Below, one piece after another: positions 10,760-22,399 of a DNA stretch of 64,000 nt. The DNA comes from Heterodera schachtii (taxonomy: Eukaryota; Nematoda; Chromadorea; Rhabditida; Heteroderidae), in the NCBI GenBank assembly GCA_023374025.1, contig SIJG01000042.1, positions 1 to 64,000 on the forward strand, read 5' to 3'. Every line of letters starts with the position of its first letter. Positions within the stretch are counted from its first letter, which is position 1. A program made the translations under genes and the position numbers. The notes beneath the pieces are model-generated. The model did not search any database, had not been told where the DNA came from, and saw only the letters and a program-made list of their open reading frames with translations.

Positions 10760-11110
10760 TTTTCACAAAATGGTAAAAAAAAAAAAAATTATTAGCTGTG
10801 ATTTTATGATTTTATGGAGACATTAATAATTGCATATTTGATTTAATTTAAAAATTAATTAAAAATGCCATTTTATGTGCCAAAACGCAAAAATATGTAT
10901 TTTTAGTTTTTATAAGTCAATCTAAAACTAAAATTGTTTGGATAAATAGCTAGCTATTTTTAGTTTTCTCGCCATAACTAAGTCGCAGAAAAATAAGTAA
11001 AAATATAAATCCAATTTTGATATTTTATAATTATTTGACTTTTATTAAAGTGAATTATTAATTTAATTCATTTTGATAATTTGTATTTATATGATATTTA
11101 TTAAAGAGGA
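10760..11110. other. AT-rich upstream region, nothing recognised
   Basis: It probably includes the promoter of the minus-strand gene ending at 10751, but I see no defined element. A short piece resembling the SINE tail ('ttattaaagtgaattatt') lies at about 11041. Confidence 0.4.
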
Positions 11111-11118
11111 TATTGATC

Positions 11119-11442
11119 CGTGACTGGACAATCCGACAATGGACAGTCCGACAGTGAGCCCAATCCGACAGTAAATACACTAAAAGATAAAAAAATGCCG
11201 TCCCTAAGGGGACCGATTGTGCCGATATCAAGAAAATAGGCAAATAAATTGAGTTTTAAGAAAAAAAAAGTAGACATTGCAATTTGATTGATCAAAATTT
11301 CACCTATAATCTCGCACTTTTTATTTGCCTATTTTCCTTTTTTCTTGATATCGGCACAATCGGTCACTTTCGGGACGGCATTTTCTTATACTTTTAGTGT
11401 ATTTACTGTCGGCTTGTCCACTGTCCGATTGTCCGAGAGCCT
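11119..11442. mobile_element. Foldback MITE, GGACARTCCGACA arms
   Basis: An exact 8-bp TSD, tattgatc, lies at 11111-11118 and 11443-11450. Each arm begins with several copies of GGACAATCCGACA-like motifs and continues through an inverted repeat of about 110 bp (landmarks 'aaatacactaaaag', 'atgccgtccc', 'gccgatatcaagaaaa'). The outermost 6-7 bases of the two ends do not match, as in the other foldbacks of this window. No coding content. Confidence 0.85.
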
Positions 11443-11450
11443 TATTGATC

Positions 11451-12004
11451 ATTAGAGTCCAAGTTTTTATGTGCTAAAAACCCTGAAATATTAAAATATG
11501 TGCTAAAAAAATGTCAAAATATGTGCAAAAATATGTGCTTAAAATTGGAGAAATCAAGTGTATTTGTGCATAAAAATCCTCGAAAAATCTCGTTCTTCGC
11601 CCGCACAATTTCAAATCAAATATATTTGGATGTGTTCGGGGATAAAATGGTCCTTTTTCTGATAAAATTGTTTTTTTTTAAATTAAAAGCTGTCAAAAAT
11701 TTTCACTATGAAATAAATTTAAAATTTAGCGAATGCTTTTTGGGGAAATTTTTTCAATTCTTAAGTGTGTATTTTCTGTAATTTTTCAGGTCATTTCTTA
11801 GGGGTGTATTTTTTGTTTTTTGCATTTTTGAAAGGGTTTTCGTAAACCCTGAATCTATCTAAAAAGGAATCCCAAATGATTAACAAATTTTTGAAAAATG
11901 CAAAAAAAAAAAAAAATGTCCATTCGTAGGACATAAGTCCATCATTGGAAAAGTGTTTTTTTTGGTCGCCAACCCAACCAAAAATGTGCGAGCATCTTAG
12001 TGGA
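11451..12004. other. AT-rich, TATGTGC motif remnants
   Basis: Repeated 'aatatgtgc' motifs at 11470-11570 recall the subterminal motif of the MITE at 1230-1895, so this is probably a decayed relative. No gene seen. Confidence 0.45.
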
Positions 12005-12565
12005 ACGATCATAACTCATCAGTCAATTCGAGCATTTCAGAATTCAGAAAGGCCGTGGGTTCGAGTCCCACCGGACGGACGAGTTACCTTTTTCTGTTTG
12101 TTTCCTCTGAAAATAGTTGGATTTTGCTTTCGGCTAGAACCCTGACTATAGTTTTTCGGTTTATTAATGAATTTTGGAAAACGATTATTTAAGCGAAAAT
12201 CTGTCGGGCCGCTTAAGTGAGTGATTAATGAGTGCTAATTTGAAGAGAGATAAAAAAAATTATGAATGGCCATGGGAATTGGTGATTCTCACGGGAAAGC
12301 ACTTCTCTTTTATGGCATTAATAATAAATTATTGATGCTTTATAAAAATCCTTTGGCATTATTAAAGTGAATTATTGATCATTTTAAATTTTTTATAATT
12401 ATTTTATATATATTAAAGTGAATTATTGATCCTTTTTTAATTTTTTATAATTATTTTATGTATATATTAAAGTGAATTATTGATCATTTGTTAATTTTTA
12501 TAATTGTTTTATATATATTAAAGTGAATTATTGATCATTTTAAAATTTTTTAAATTATTTTATAT
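12005..12565 (+). mobile_element. tRNA-derived SINE, copy 2
   Basis: The B box GGTTCGAGTCC (12058-12068) and the body match the copy at 6655 (shared blocks: 'gagttacctttt', 'tcggctagaaccctg'-like, 'ttaatgaatttt', 'tttaagcgaaaat', 'tgaatggccatgg', 'cttctcttttatg'). The A-box half is degraded. The tail has four or five repeats of about 50 bp with 'attaaagtgaattattgatc'. The following Helitron end abuts this tail. Confidence 0.8.
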
Positions 12566-12568
12566 ATA

Positions 12569-13476
12569 CTAGCGGTTGAATGCGCCTTCGGCGCATCGCA
12601 ACCGCTAGGCTGTACGATTGTGTTGTATTATGAATGATAAAAATGACCATTATGGCTCGGCCGCTTCGCGGCCTCGCACCCATCCCTCGGCAATTTCTTA
12701 TTGCACAACATTTCTAACATTCTGCAGATCTTTTATTGCTTATCATTTCTTAAACACCTCGGCATCATTCCAATCACTGGGACACTTAATTCATTAGCAT
12801 TACAATCAATGAGACCCAATTCTCTGGCATACAATCATTGGAATTCTATCTCAGCACTTCTGCATCCCAATCGCCGGGACTCAATTCTCTGGCATTCCAA
12901 TTACTTGGACTCAAACTCAGCAATCCTTCGGCATTCCAATCACTGGGACTTGTCTCACCAATTCTTCATTTCTATCACCTGGACTCAACCTCAGGCATAC
13001 CAATAACTGGGTTTCAATTATATGCCATTCCAATGACCGGGACTCAATACTCAACCTTACGGCATTCCAATGTACTCACTCGGCCGCTTCGCGGCCTCGT
13101 TCAGGGGCCTTCGGCCCCCTCAGTAACTTTCTGCGCCAAAGGTACTCACTCGGCCGCTTCACGGCACCGTTCGGGGGCCTTCGGCCCCCTCAGTAACTTT
13201 CTGCGCCAAAGGTACTCACTCGGCCGCTTCACAGCCTCGTTTTGGGGCCTTCAGCCCCCTCAGTAACTTTCTGCGCCAAAGGTACTCACTCGGCCGCTTC
13301 GCGGCCTCGTTCGGGGGCCTTCGGCCCCCTCAGTAACTTTCTGCGCCAAAGGTACTCACTCGGCCGCTTCACGGCACCGTTCGGGGGCCTTCGGCCCCCT
13401 CAGTAACTTTCTGCGCCAAAGGTACTCACTCGGCCGCTTCACGGCACCGTTCGGGGGCCTTCGGCCCCCTCAGTAA
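12569..13476 (-). mobile_element. Helitron, 3'-terminal fragment
   Basis: On the minus strand this ends in a nested hairpin whose outer stem is CTAGCGGTTG/CAACCGCTAG and whose inner stem ATGCGCC closes on a TTCG loop. It finishes with CTAG followed by T, the CTRR-plus-T signature of Helitron 3' ends. The body carries a degenerate 30-bp minisatellite (12765-13070) and about six 70-bp units (13071-13476). No Helitron 5' end is found before the assembly gap, so the copy is truncated or continues into unresolved sequence. Confidence 0.8.
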
Positions 13477-13840
13477 TGTTTGAACTTACACCTGAATACC
13501 CAGATTTGTTGGTCCCGAATATCAAATGACTCGTCTAATCATGTTTAAACTCATAAATTTAAAGTATTGAACAGACCGAGCCTTGTAATGATACAAATAA
13601 GTTATACATATGTATGACATTGATATAGAATGAATTTTAATGAGTCTAGCAAAGTAAGCATGCTTAATTGAGCAAATGTTCGTTCAAAACCTTTCGATTC
13701 CTAGCTTGATTAAAATTTACTCTGCTTTTAAATTAAATATTTACAATTTAAAGAGTCAATTAAATTTTTTATTTTTAAATCCTTAATTTGGTGCCCAAAC
13801 TTCCCGGTGCCCAAATTTCTGGTGCCCAAACTCCTGTCCT
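13477..13840. other. Intergenic, ends in triple GGTGCCCAAA motif
   Basis: No gene seen. Three copies of GGTGCCCAAA (13791-13832) directly abut the run of Ns, suggesting that a motif-array element caused or borders the gap. Confidence 0.5.
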
Positions 13841-14510
13841 NNNNNNNNNNNNNNNNNNNNNNNNNNNNNNNNNNNNNNNNNNNNNNNNNNNNNNNNNNNN
13901 NNNNNNNNNNNNNNNNNNNNNNNNNNNNNNNNNNNNNNNNNNNNNNNNNNNNNNNNNNNNNNNNNNNNNNNNNNNNNNNNNNNNNNNNNNNNNNNNNNNN
14001 NNNNNNNNNNNNNNNNNNNNNNNNNNNNNNNNNNNNNNNNNNNNNNNNNNNNNNNNNNNNNNNNNNNNNNNNNNNNNNNNNNNNNNNNNNNNNNNNNNNN
14101 NNNNNNNNNNNNNNNNNNNNNNNNNNNNNNNNNNNNNNNNNNNNNNNNNNNNNNNNNNNNNNNNNNNNNNNNNNNNNNNNNNNNNNNNNNNNNNNNNNNN
14201 NNNNNNNNNNNNNNNNNNNNNNNNNNNNNNNNNNNNNNNNNNNNNNNNNNNNNNNNNNNNNNNNNNNNNNNNNNNNNNNNNNNNNNNNNNNNNNNNNNNN
14301 NNNNNNNNNNNNNNNNNNNNNNNNNNNNNNNNNNNNNNNNNNNNNNNNNNNNNNNNNNNNNNNNNNNNNNNNNNNNNNNNNNNNNNNNNNNNNNNNNNNN
14401 NNNNNNNNNNNNNNNNNNNNNNNNNNNNNNNNNNNNNNNNNNNNNNNNNNNNNNNNNNNNNNNNNNNNNNNNNNNNNNNNNNNNNNNNNNNNNNNNNNNN
14501 NNNNNNNNNN
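13841..14510. other. Assembly gap (670 Ns)
   Basis: A run of 670 unknown bases interrupts the ZNF598-like gene. The real size is unknown. Confidence 0.99.
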
Positions 14511-16246
14511 TAAAAGCGTTGTTCACAAAATTGACATGTTGGATGCCCTGGATGAGAAATTCAAAAAATTATGTAAAAACTAAACATAAAGTATTAATTT
14601 CGAACGGACCACGAAAGCCGTCCGCCTCCCCGTGAAGTCTGCCAGCCATGTGCCGTTGCAGTTGGTCTCTGGTGTAAACCCGTCTATCCTTGGTAAGCAC
14701 CTGAAAAAGTGGTAAAATAATGCTGTTTACAATAGGAATATTTAAAACAAACGTTCAAATTATCACAGCAAATATGACAAAAGGACAATTGGTGGACCTG
14801 AATTTGTTTAATAATCAAATACTGGACAGAAAAGGCATTAAACATACTTGGCTCATATGCGCTCGCAATTCGGCAAAAGTCGGAAAGTCGACTTTCTCGA
14901 TGCTGTAAATGTTGGATCAAGAGATTGTATGAAATGGCACTCATAAATTTAGTATTGAAAATGTGCTTTTATACAAAAACTTCGTACTCAATTTACCCAT
15001 TGGAGCATTTGAAGCAACGGTTGGCCATGTATGCGTTGAAACATTCAATCACATAATTGGACTCGAACTTAAACCCGAACTTTTGGCCTTCCGAGTGGTC
15101 CAGGGTTTGGGTGGGAATGCGAGGCGCCATTTGCATACCGGGAGCAACACTGACGAAGAAAAGCTGAAGAAGCCCAAAATTAACAAAATGACGAATTAAA
15201 AAGGGAACCGTAGAAATCTCGGCACGACATTGGGGACACTGCCGAGAATCGCTGCCGATTCGCATGCGAAGCGCACATTCCATGCAAATCTAAGGGAGAG
15301 TGAATTACGAAAGTTTTATTTAAACCAAATGTATGGAGACAGAAAGGATTTCAAAATAGCAACAAAATAAAGTTTTTGTATTAGTATTTTGACTCATTTC
15401 CTCTCAAAATACTCACCGGGTGCAAACATTCACCGACGCCGTACACATCGGAGCGTTGACAACAGATGAGACAGTCACTGACTTGGCCCGACATTGGCAC
15501 GCCGGCGTGGTCAAAACGTTGCTTTTGGAATATTTTTAGAAATAAACCCATTAAAACTTCATGTTTGAGAAACCTTGGCAATTCGTTTGTACGTCCCTCC
15601 CATTTGTCCACCATCGCCCATTTGTCGTGTACTCCATTGACCAAAATTTTGACGCAATCCGCCCCGATGCTAAGAGAAAATAAAATAATCGAGCATAGAA
15701 AATGATAAAATGAGTCATCGGTTCCCAGACATTTGAGTCGAATTAATCGGATCAAATCAAATACCCAAAAATTTATAGTCAGTGTAGGCCAATATTTTTT
15801 GTATAAAACAAAGAAACCCCAGCAAAGCCCCGTCCTCTGTGCTGCTGCTGAACATTGGTCGGTGTGTTTCGTCCACTGCCTTCGCCTCTTCGGGAGGAAA
15901 TGTTCGGGGACGAATCACCGGCAGCGTCCAAATGGTTTTGTTGATGTTGCGGCCTTTGCCTTGTCCATTGTCTTGATGGGCCCTTAGTTAAAAATTGCAA
16001 GTTTTGCCACAAAATGTTTAAAAAATGATGCCAAACCTGTAGTTGCTTTGTCCGTTGGTCTTCGTTGTTCCTTTGTCCCCTGACATTGTCATTTCCTTCC
16101 GCGTTTTCTTTTGGCTCTCTTTTTTGTTTGTCTCGACTTCGTGCACTAATTCTATTTTCACGATTTTCATCAGCAGTTTCATTATTTTGACTATTGCTTT
16201 CTTTGCTACCCTTTTCCATTTGTTGGTTTTGTTGCTCTTCCGCCAT
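14511..16246 (-). CDS. ZNF598: ZNF598/Hel2 RING E3 ligase, 3' part lost in gap
   Basis: This is the N-terminal half of the ribosome-quality-control E3 that ubiquitinates small-subunit proteins on collided ribosomes. Ten exons join in frame: 16037-16246, 15818-15982, 15574-15669, 15417-15521, 15209-15289, 14997-15163, 14848-14902, 14753-14797, 14610-14700, and 14511-14547, which runs into the Ns. Residues 1-157 are Gln/Asn/Arg-rich and disordered. A C3HC4 RING follows (CLICC, GECLHP, ICMEC, CPQC). Next come the conserved linker and zinc-finger segments: RCFKC; FPTFAELRAHM; SFCHICC; VYTRDQLQRHM; and RGHPTCQFCEQRF, close to the RGHPLCKFC signature of human ZNF598. The start chosen is the first ATG of the MAEEQQ frame. 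Introns are 45-170 nt. The remaining C2H2 fingers and C-terminus must lie in or beyond the gap; they are not on its left side. Confidence 0.9.
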
Positions 16247-16544
16247 AGAATACAAAAAGCTAAAAAAATTTACATATTCCGCAATAAAGTGTTTTTTCTG
16301 AACTGAATAAGGAAATCTCTTCAATTATTTCCAGCCTGACAATTCTGTCTAAAAATTAGAACACCGACAGGACTGGAGCCCCCGCCGGAATTTTGCCAAG
16401 AATCCTGGGACAGAAAAACGCAACAAAAAAAGAGTGACTTTTCATATAAATTCCTGGCGTAGCGTTTTTTTTCTTTCTTTTTTTAATTTTTTTTTTCTGT
16501 TCGGTCTATATATTTTCAAATCTCGTAATGGGATTAAATTTATA
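16247..16544. other. Upstream region of ZNF598-like gene
   Basis: No gene or element ends seen; it presumably holds the promoter of the minus-strand gene. The Helitron at 16545 ends here. Confidence 0.4.
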
Positions 16545-19113
16545 CTAGCGGGGTCAGCGCCTTCGGCGCATCCCCCGCTAGGTAGTACGATTGTATTGTA
16601 GGATTATGAATGATAAAATCGACTGGCTCGGCCGCTTCGCGGCCTCGCATTCTTTTCTTGGCTTTTTCTCCATTCGCCGTGACTCAACTCACCAGCATTT
16701 CAATAACCGGGACTCAATTCTCCGGCATTCCAATCACTGGGACTCACCCATCAACATTCCAATCACTGGGACTCAACCCATCAGCATTCCAATCACTGGG
16801 ACTCACGCATCAACATTCCAATCACTGGGACTCAACCCATCAGCATTCCAATCACTGGGACTCAGCCCATCAGCATTCCAACCACTGGGACTCAACCCAT
16901 CGGCATTCCAATCACTGGGACTCAACCCATCGGCATTCCAATCACTGGGACTCAACCCATCGGCATTCCAAACACTGGGACTCAACCCATCGGCATTCCA
17001 ATCACTGGGACTCAGCCCATCAGCATTCCAATCACTGGGACTCAACCTATCGGCATTCCAATCACTGGGACTCAGCCCATCAGCATTCCAATCACTGGGA
17101 CTCAGCCCATCAGCATTCCAACCACTGGGACTCAGCCCATCGGCATTCCAATCACTGGGACTCAATCCACCAGCATTTCAAATCCTGGGACTCAATAAAG
17201 CAGCATTTCAATAACTGGGACTCAACCCTCCAGCATTTCATTTACTGGGACTCAATTCTCCTGCATTCCAATTACTGGGACTCAACCCATCAGCATTTCA
17301 ATTACTGGGACTCAGCCCATCAGCATTCCAACCACTGGGACTCAGCCCATCAGCATTCCAACCACTGGGACTCAACCCATCGGCATTCCAATCACTGGGA
17401 CTCAATCCACCAGCATTTCAAATCCTGGGACTCAATAAAGCAGCATTTCAATAACTGGGACTTAATTCTCCGGCATTCCAATCGCCCCGGGACTCAACCC
17501 TCCAGCATTACAATCACTGGGACTCAACCCATCGGCATTCCAATCACTGGGACTCAATAAAGCAGCATTTCAATAACTGGGACTTAATTCTCCGGCATTC
17601 CAATTGCCCCGGGACTCAACCCTCCAGCATTACAATCACTGGGACTCAACCTATCGGCATTCCAATCACTGGGACTCAGCCCATCAGCATTCCAATCACT
17701 GGGACTCAGCCCATCAGCATTCCAACCACTGGGACTCAGCCCATCAGCATTCCAACCACTGGGACTCAGCCCATCAGCATTCCAACCACTGGGACTCAAC
17801 CCACCAACATTCCAATCACTGGGACTCAATAAAGCAGCATTTCAATAACTGGGACTTAATTCTCCGGCATTCCAATTGCCCCGGGACTCAACCCTCCAGC
17901 ATTACAATCACTGGGACTCAACCTATCGGCATTCCAATCACTGGGACTCAACCCACCAACATTCCAATCACTGGGACCCAACCCATCGGCATTCCAACCA
18001 CTGGGACTCAGCCCATCAGCATTCCAACCACTGGGACTCAACCCACCAACATTCCAATCACTGGGACTCAACCCACCAACATTCCAATCACTGGGACTCA
18101 ACCCATCGGCATTCCAATCACTGGGACCCAACCCATCGGCATTCCAATCACTTGGACTCAACCCACCAACATTCCAATCACTGGGACTCAACCCACCAAC
18201 ATTCCAATCACTGGGACCCAACCCATCGGCATTCCAACCACTGGGACTCAGCCCATCAGCATTCCAACCACTGGGACTCAGCCCATCAGCATTCCAACCA
18301 CTGGGACTCAACCCACCAACATTCCAATCACTGGGACTCAATAAAGCAGCATTTCAATAACTGGGACTTAATTCTCCGGCATTCCAATTGCCCCGGGACT
18401 CAACCCTCCAGCATTACAATCACTGGGACTCAACCTATCGGCATTCCAATCACTGGGACTCAACCCACCAATATTCCAATCACTGGGACCCAACCCATCG
18501 GCATTCCAACCACTGGGACTCAGCCCATCAGCATTCCAACCACTGGGACTCAACCCACCAACATTCCAATCACTGGGACTCAACCCACCAACATTCCAAT
18601 CACTGGGACTCAACCCATCGGCATTCCAATCACTGGGACCCAACCCATCGGCATTCCAATCACTTGGACTCAACCCACCAACATTCCAATCACTGGGACT
18701 CAACCCACCAACATTCCAATCACTGGGACCCAACCCATCGGCATTCCAACCACTGGGACTCAGCCCATCAGCATTCCAACCACTGGGACTCAGCCCATCA
18801 GCATTCCAACCACTGGGACTCAGCCCATCAGCATTCCAACCACTGGGACTCAGCCCATCAGCATTCCAACCACTGGGACTCAACCCATCGGCATTCCAAT
18901 CACTTGGACTCAACCCACCAACATTCCAATCACGGGACTTAACCTCAGCAAATTTCTTTGGCATTTTTACTTTTTTGTGTGACTTGGGATGTTGAACAGT
19001 GGGGAGGGCTCGGCCGCTTCGCGGCCTCGTACGGAGGCCTTCGACCCCTCTCACCAATCACACAAATTAAATTATGGACACATGATAAGGACACTCAACT
19101 TTAATATATAGGA
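16545..19113 (-). mobile_element. Non-autonomous Helitron filled by a minisatellite
   Basis: On the minus strand the 5' end at 19113 reads TCCTATATATTAAAGTTGAG, preceded by A. The 3' end at 16545 is a TTCG-loop hairpin finishing in CTAG followed by T. This A-TC...CTAG-T arrangement is diagnostic for Helitrons. No Rep/helicase is encoded. Almost all of the interior is the 30-bp minisatellite, with GC hairpin motifs at both margins (16621-16650 and 19007-19050). Confidence 0.85.
16680..18945. repeat. 30-bp minisatellite with 512-bp higher-order repeat
   Basis: About 75 copies of a 30-bp unit (cattccaatcactgggactc, then aacccatcgg). Variants are arranged in blocks: a diagnostic run with 'aataaagcagcatttcaat' and 'gccccgggactc' recurs at about 17440, 17565, 17835 and 18345. 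The last two blocks repeat with a period of 512 bp. Because 30 is divisible by three, all frames stay open on both strands; I do not regard these as proteins. Confidence 0.95.
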
Positions 19114-19875
19114 TTGTCTTTTTCACTCAAAAATGATCAATAACAATAGCTAAGGCCCACTACAAATCATCACAATTTAAGATTATGAGCACATAAACAC
19201 CCCCGCCCCACTCCTGCCAACTGCAGATGCCAATATCATACATGAATAAGAAAAACAATTTTTCAATTCAACACAAACCTGCTAAACCGTTACTTTTTAA
19301 ACATTCCATTTATATCACCATGCGGCACGTCGATAAGCGTAAATTCACAAAAATACCAATGGCATAAAATAACATTTGAATCGGCACAACATATAGCATT
19401 AAATTTTTCAATCAAACGAAGGATTTTTTGTTACTTTTTTACTATTCATAAACATGCTTTATATTCAAAAAATATCTTTTCATAACAACATCCATAACCA
19501 ACCAAATCAACACTTTTCATATTGTAATATTTAATCAAACAAAATCATTTCTTATAAATCTTTAAACTAATTCTTTTCATTCATTTACTAATCAAAACTA
19601 ATTTTCCATTAACAAAACAAAACCTTTTCATATCAAAACAAATCAATTTACCGATAACATAAATCAAAAAAAAAATAAAATAAAAAAATAACAGCAAATA
19701 AAAACATTTTAAAAGAGTGCTTTTTTCAAAAACTGACAAAACAAAAATGAAAAAAAGCAAAACCAAACATTTCATTTTTCAAATTCATTTTTAACGCAAA
19801 AATAATACAAAACGCCACACAAATTCAAACACGGACACATACATACATACAAACACTCAACTTTATTATATAGGA
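19114..19875 (-). mobile_element. Second Helitron 5'-terminal segment
   Basis: On the minus strand the sequence starting at 19875 reads TCCTATATAATAAAGTTGAG, a second Helitron 5' end. Downstream it has a 'gataagcgtaaattcacaaa' block that matches the interior of the Helitron ending at 24434. I take it as the 5' part of an older Helitron into which, or beside which, the 16545-19113 copy landed. Its own 3' end is not seen. The base before TC is G here, not the usual A. Confidence 0.65.
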
Positions 19876-20472
19876 CTGGTAATCTCGAGCTTGAGAATAG
19901 AGGAATAATAGGTATTACAATACAGAGGAAAAGGTTGTGGGGTTGGTTTCTTGTTTATGTTCTCACTAGGGTTCGAGCCCCGTGGGCGGGGGTTGGCGGG
20001 GTCAGAGTTGCGGGGGCGGGGGTGAACAAATGTCTCGGGAACCGCCCACCATTTCGGCGTGGCTATTTCGGCGCGGCCACTTCAACGCCCTATATAAAAT
20101 GGCTTTTTCGGCGCCAGTGTTTAAAATCCAAAAAAATCTGTAAAAAAAAGTATCAATTTGCCTTTTATTGTGCATATAACTTATGCCATTTTCTTTCAAG
20201 TACCGTGCTAATGGAATAGTGAGCAATAGTGCATAATTGTGGTCCCTAATTAACTTTTATATTTTGCTTCAAAATCATCAATCGGGGGGTTTTCGAGGGT
20301 GCTTATTACAATTTGACCATAGATTTGCCTAATTCAGAACCCCGGACTCAATTTAGAATATTTATATTGGATTTACTTAAACATTCCAAAGACCAGGTAT
20401 TCGATGGTATACAACACTGCAAAAAAATGTTTTTTAATATTTTCTCATAAATAGTCTGTATGTAGTTCACAG
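19876..20472. other. Intergenic, orphan B box and TTCGGCG motifs
   Basis: A GGTTCGAGCCC B-box-like site sits at about 19972-19982 without a paired tRNA structure. At 20050-20110 four TTCGGCG motifs are clustered, like the motif arrays of the foldback elements. No gene seen. Confidence 0.4.
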
Positions 20473-21907
20473 TAGAGACCGGACGGGACCGGGATCCCGC
20501 CGGGATTTTGCCGGGACTCCCGGTCCCGGTCCCGGCTTTTTTGGACAAACCACCGGGACCGGGAGTCCCGTTTAAAACGGGAGTCCCGTCCCGGTCGATT
20601 TTCCAAGTCCCGGTCCCGGCCATTTGGGCCGGGACTAACGGGACTAAAATTCACCAGTGAAAATGCCCCAAATTGAAAAAATTAATAATTTTTTTGGCGA
20701 AATGTCTTTTATTTAAAATTTTGAAGATGGAAATTTGCATTTTTTACGATTTAAACTACTAGCCCGAAAGCGCGCCTTCGGCGCGCATTTGGGCTAGTAA
20801 AAAATGAAATTGTCTCAATAAAACTATTACAAAAAAAAACTTTCCTGAATTTTTGATTTTTGTTCAAATAAGTCATAGTTTAAAATTTAAAATTTGAACC
20901 CCTGTTTAGAATAGAAATTTAAAAAAATTCTGCGTTCTAGTTCAAACAGTTTAATTTTATTTTCAGGCTCACTCTCTTCTTTCTCTCTCTCTCTCTTTTG
21001 TTTCTCTTTGTCTTTCTCTCTCTTTCTCTCTCTGTCTCTCACTCGGTGTCTCTCTCTCTCTTTGTCTCTCTCTCCTTTTCTCTCTCCCAGTCTCTCTATT
21101 CATTTTCTCTCTCTCTCTCCCAATCTCTCTCTTTGTGTCTCACTCTCTCTCTTTTTTTCTTTTTCTTTATCTCGTGGTCAACTCTCTGTCTGTCTCTCTC
21201 CACTCTCTCTGTCTCTCACTCACTCTCTTTGTGTCACTCTCTGTCTCTCTATCTCTCTGTCTCTCTCTTTGTCTCTCTCTCTCTCGCTCTCAACCTCTCC
21301 CTCCCTATTTCTCTCCCCCACTCTCTCTCTCTCTCTCTTTGTCTCTCACTAGCGGTTGAATGCGCCTTCGGCGCATCGCAACCGCTAGGCTGTACGATTG
21401 TGTTGTATTATGAATGATAAAAATGACCATTATGGCTCGGCCGCTTCGCGGCCTCGCACCCATCCCTCGGCAATTTCTTATTGCACAACATTTCTAACAT
21501 TCTGCTGATCTTTTATTGCTTATCATTTCTTAAACACCTCGGCATCATTCCAATCACTGGGACTTATCTCACCAATTCTGCATTTCTATCACTTGGACTC
21601 AAACCCCGGCATCCCAATCACTGGGACACTTAATTCATTAGCATTACAATCAATGAGACCCAATTCTCTGGCATACAATCATTGGAATTCTATCTCAGCA
21701 CTTCTGCATCCCAATCGCCGGGACTCAATTCTCTGGCATTCCAATCGCCGGAACTCAATTCTCCGGCATTCCAATCACTGGGACTTGTCTCACCAATTCT
21801 TCATTTCTATCACCTGGACTCAACCTCAGGCATACCAATAACTGGGTTTCAATTATATGCCATTCCAATGACCGGGACTCAAGACTCAACCTTACGGCAT
21901 TCCAATG

Positions 21908-22380
21908 TACTTACTCGGCCGCTTCGCGGCCTCGTTCAGGGGCCTTCGGCCCCCTCAGATATTTTCTGCGCCAAAGGTACTCACTCGGCCGCTTCGCGGC
22001 CTCGTTCGGGGGCCTTCGGCCCCCTCAATAATTTTCTGCGCCATAGGTACTCACTCGGCCGCTTCGCGGCCTCGTTCGGGGGCCTTCGGCCCCCTCAGTA
22101 ACTTTCTGCGCCAAAGGTACTCATTCGGCCGCTTCACGGCCTCGTTCGGGGGCCTTCGGCCCCCTCAGTAACTTTCTGCGCCAAAGGTACTCACTCGGCC
22201 GCTTCGCGGCCTCGTTCGGGGGCCTTCGGCCCCTCAGTAACTTTCTGCGCCAAAGGTACTCACTCGGCCGCTTCGCGGCCTCTTTCGGGGGCCTTCGGCC
22301 CCCTCAATAATTTTATGCGCCAAAGGTACTCACTCGGCCGCTTCGCGGCCTCGTACGGAGCCTTCGGCCCCTCTCACCAA
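21908..22380. repeat. 70-bp array of TTCG-loop hairpins
   Basis: Each 70-bp unit contains two strong potential hairpins with TTCG loops, CGGCCGC-TTCG-CGGCC and GGGGGCC-TTCG-GCCCCC, joined by 'cagtaactttctgcgccaaa'. There are about seven units here. The same array occurs at 13071-13476 and 35923-36395. Confidence 0.9.
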
Positions 22381-22399
22381 TTTCCGACTGCGGCTCGAC

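Noticed and set aside
13783..14583. Open frames of about 250 codons across 13.8-14.6 kb
   Set aside because: They consist of the run of Ns.
16680..18945. CRISPR-like array of 30-bp repeats
   Set aside because: The units are contiguous with no unique spacers, and the DNA is eukaryotic with spliced genes.
16591..18982. Long open frames on both strands across the 30-bp minisatellite (up to 368 codons)
   Set aside because: The unit length is a multiple of three, so any stop-free unit opens a frame indefinitely on both strands. The peptides are pure repeats with no start context.
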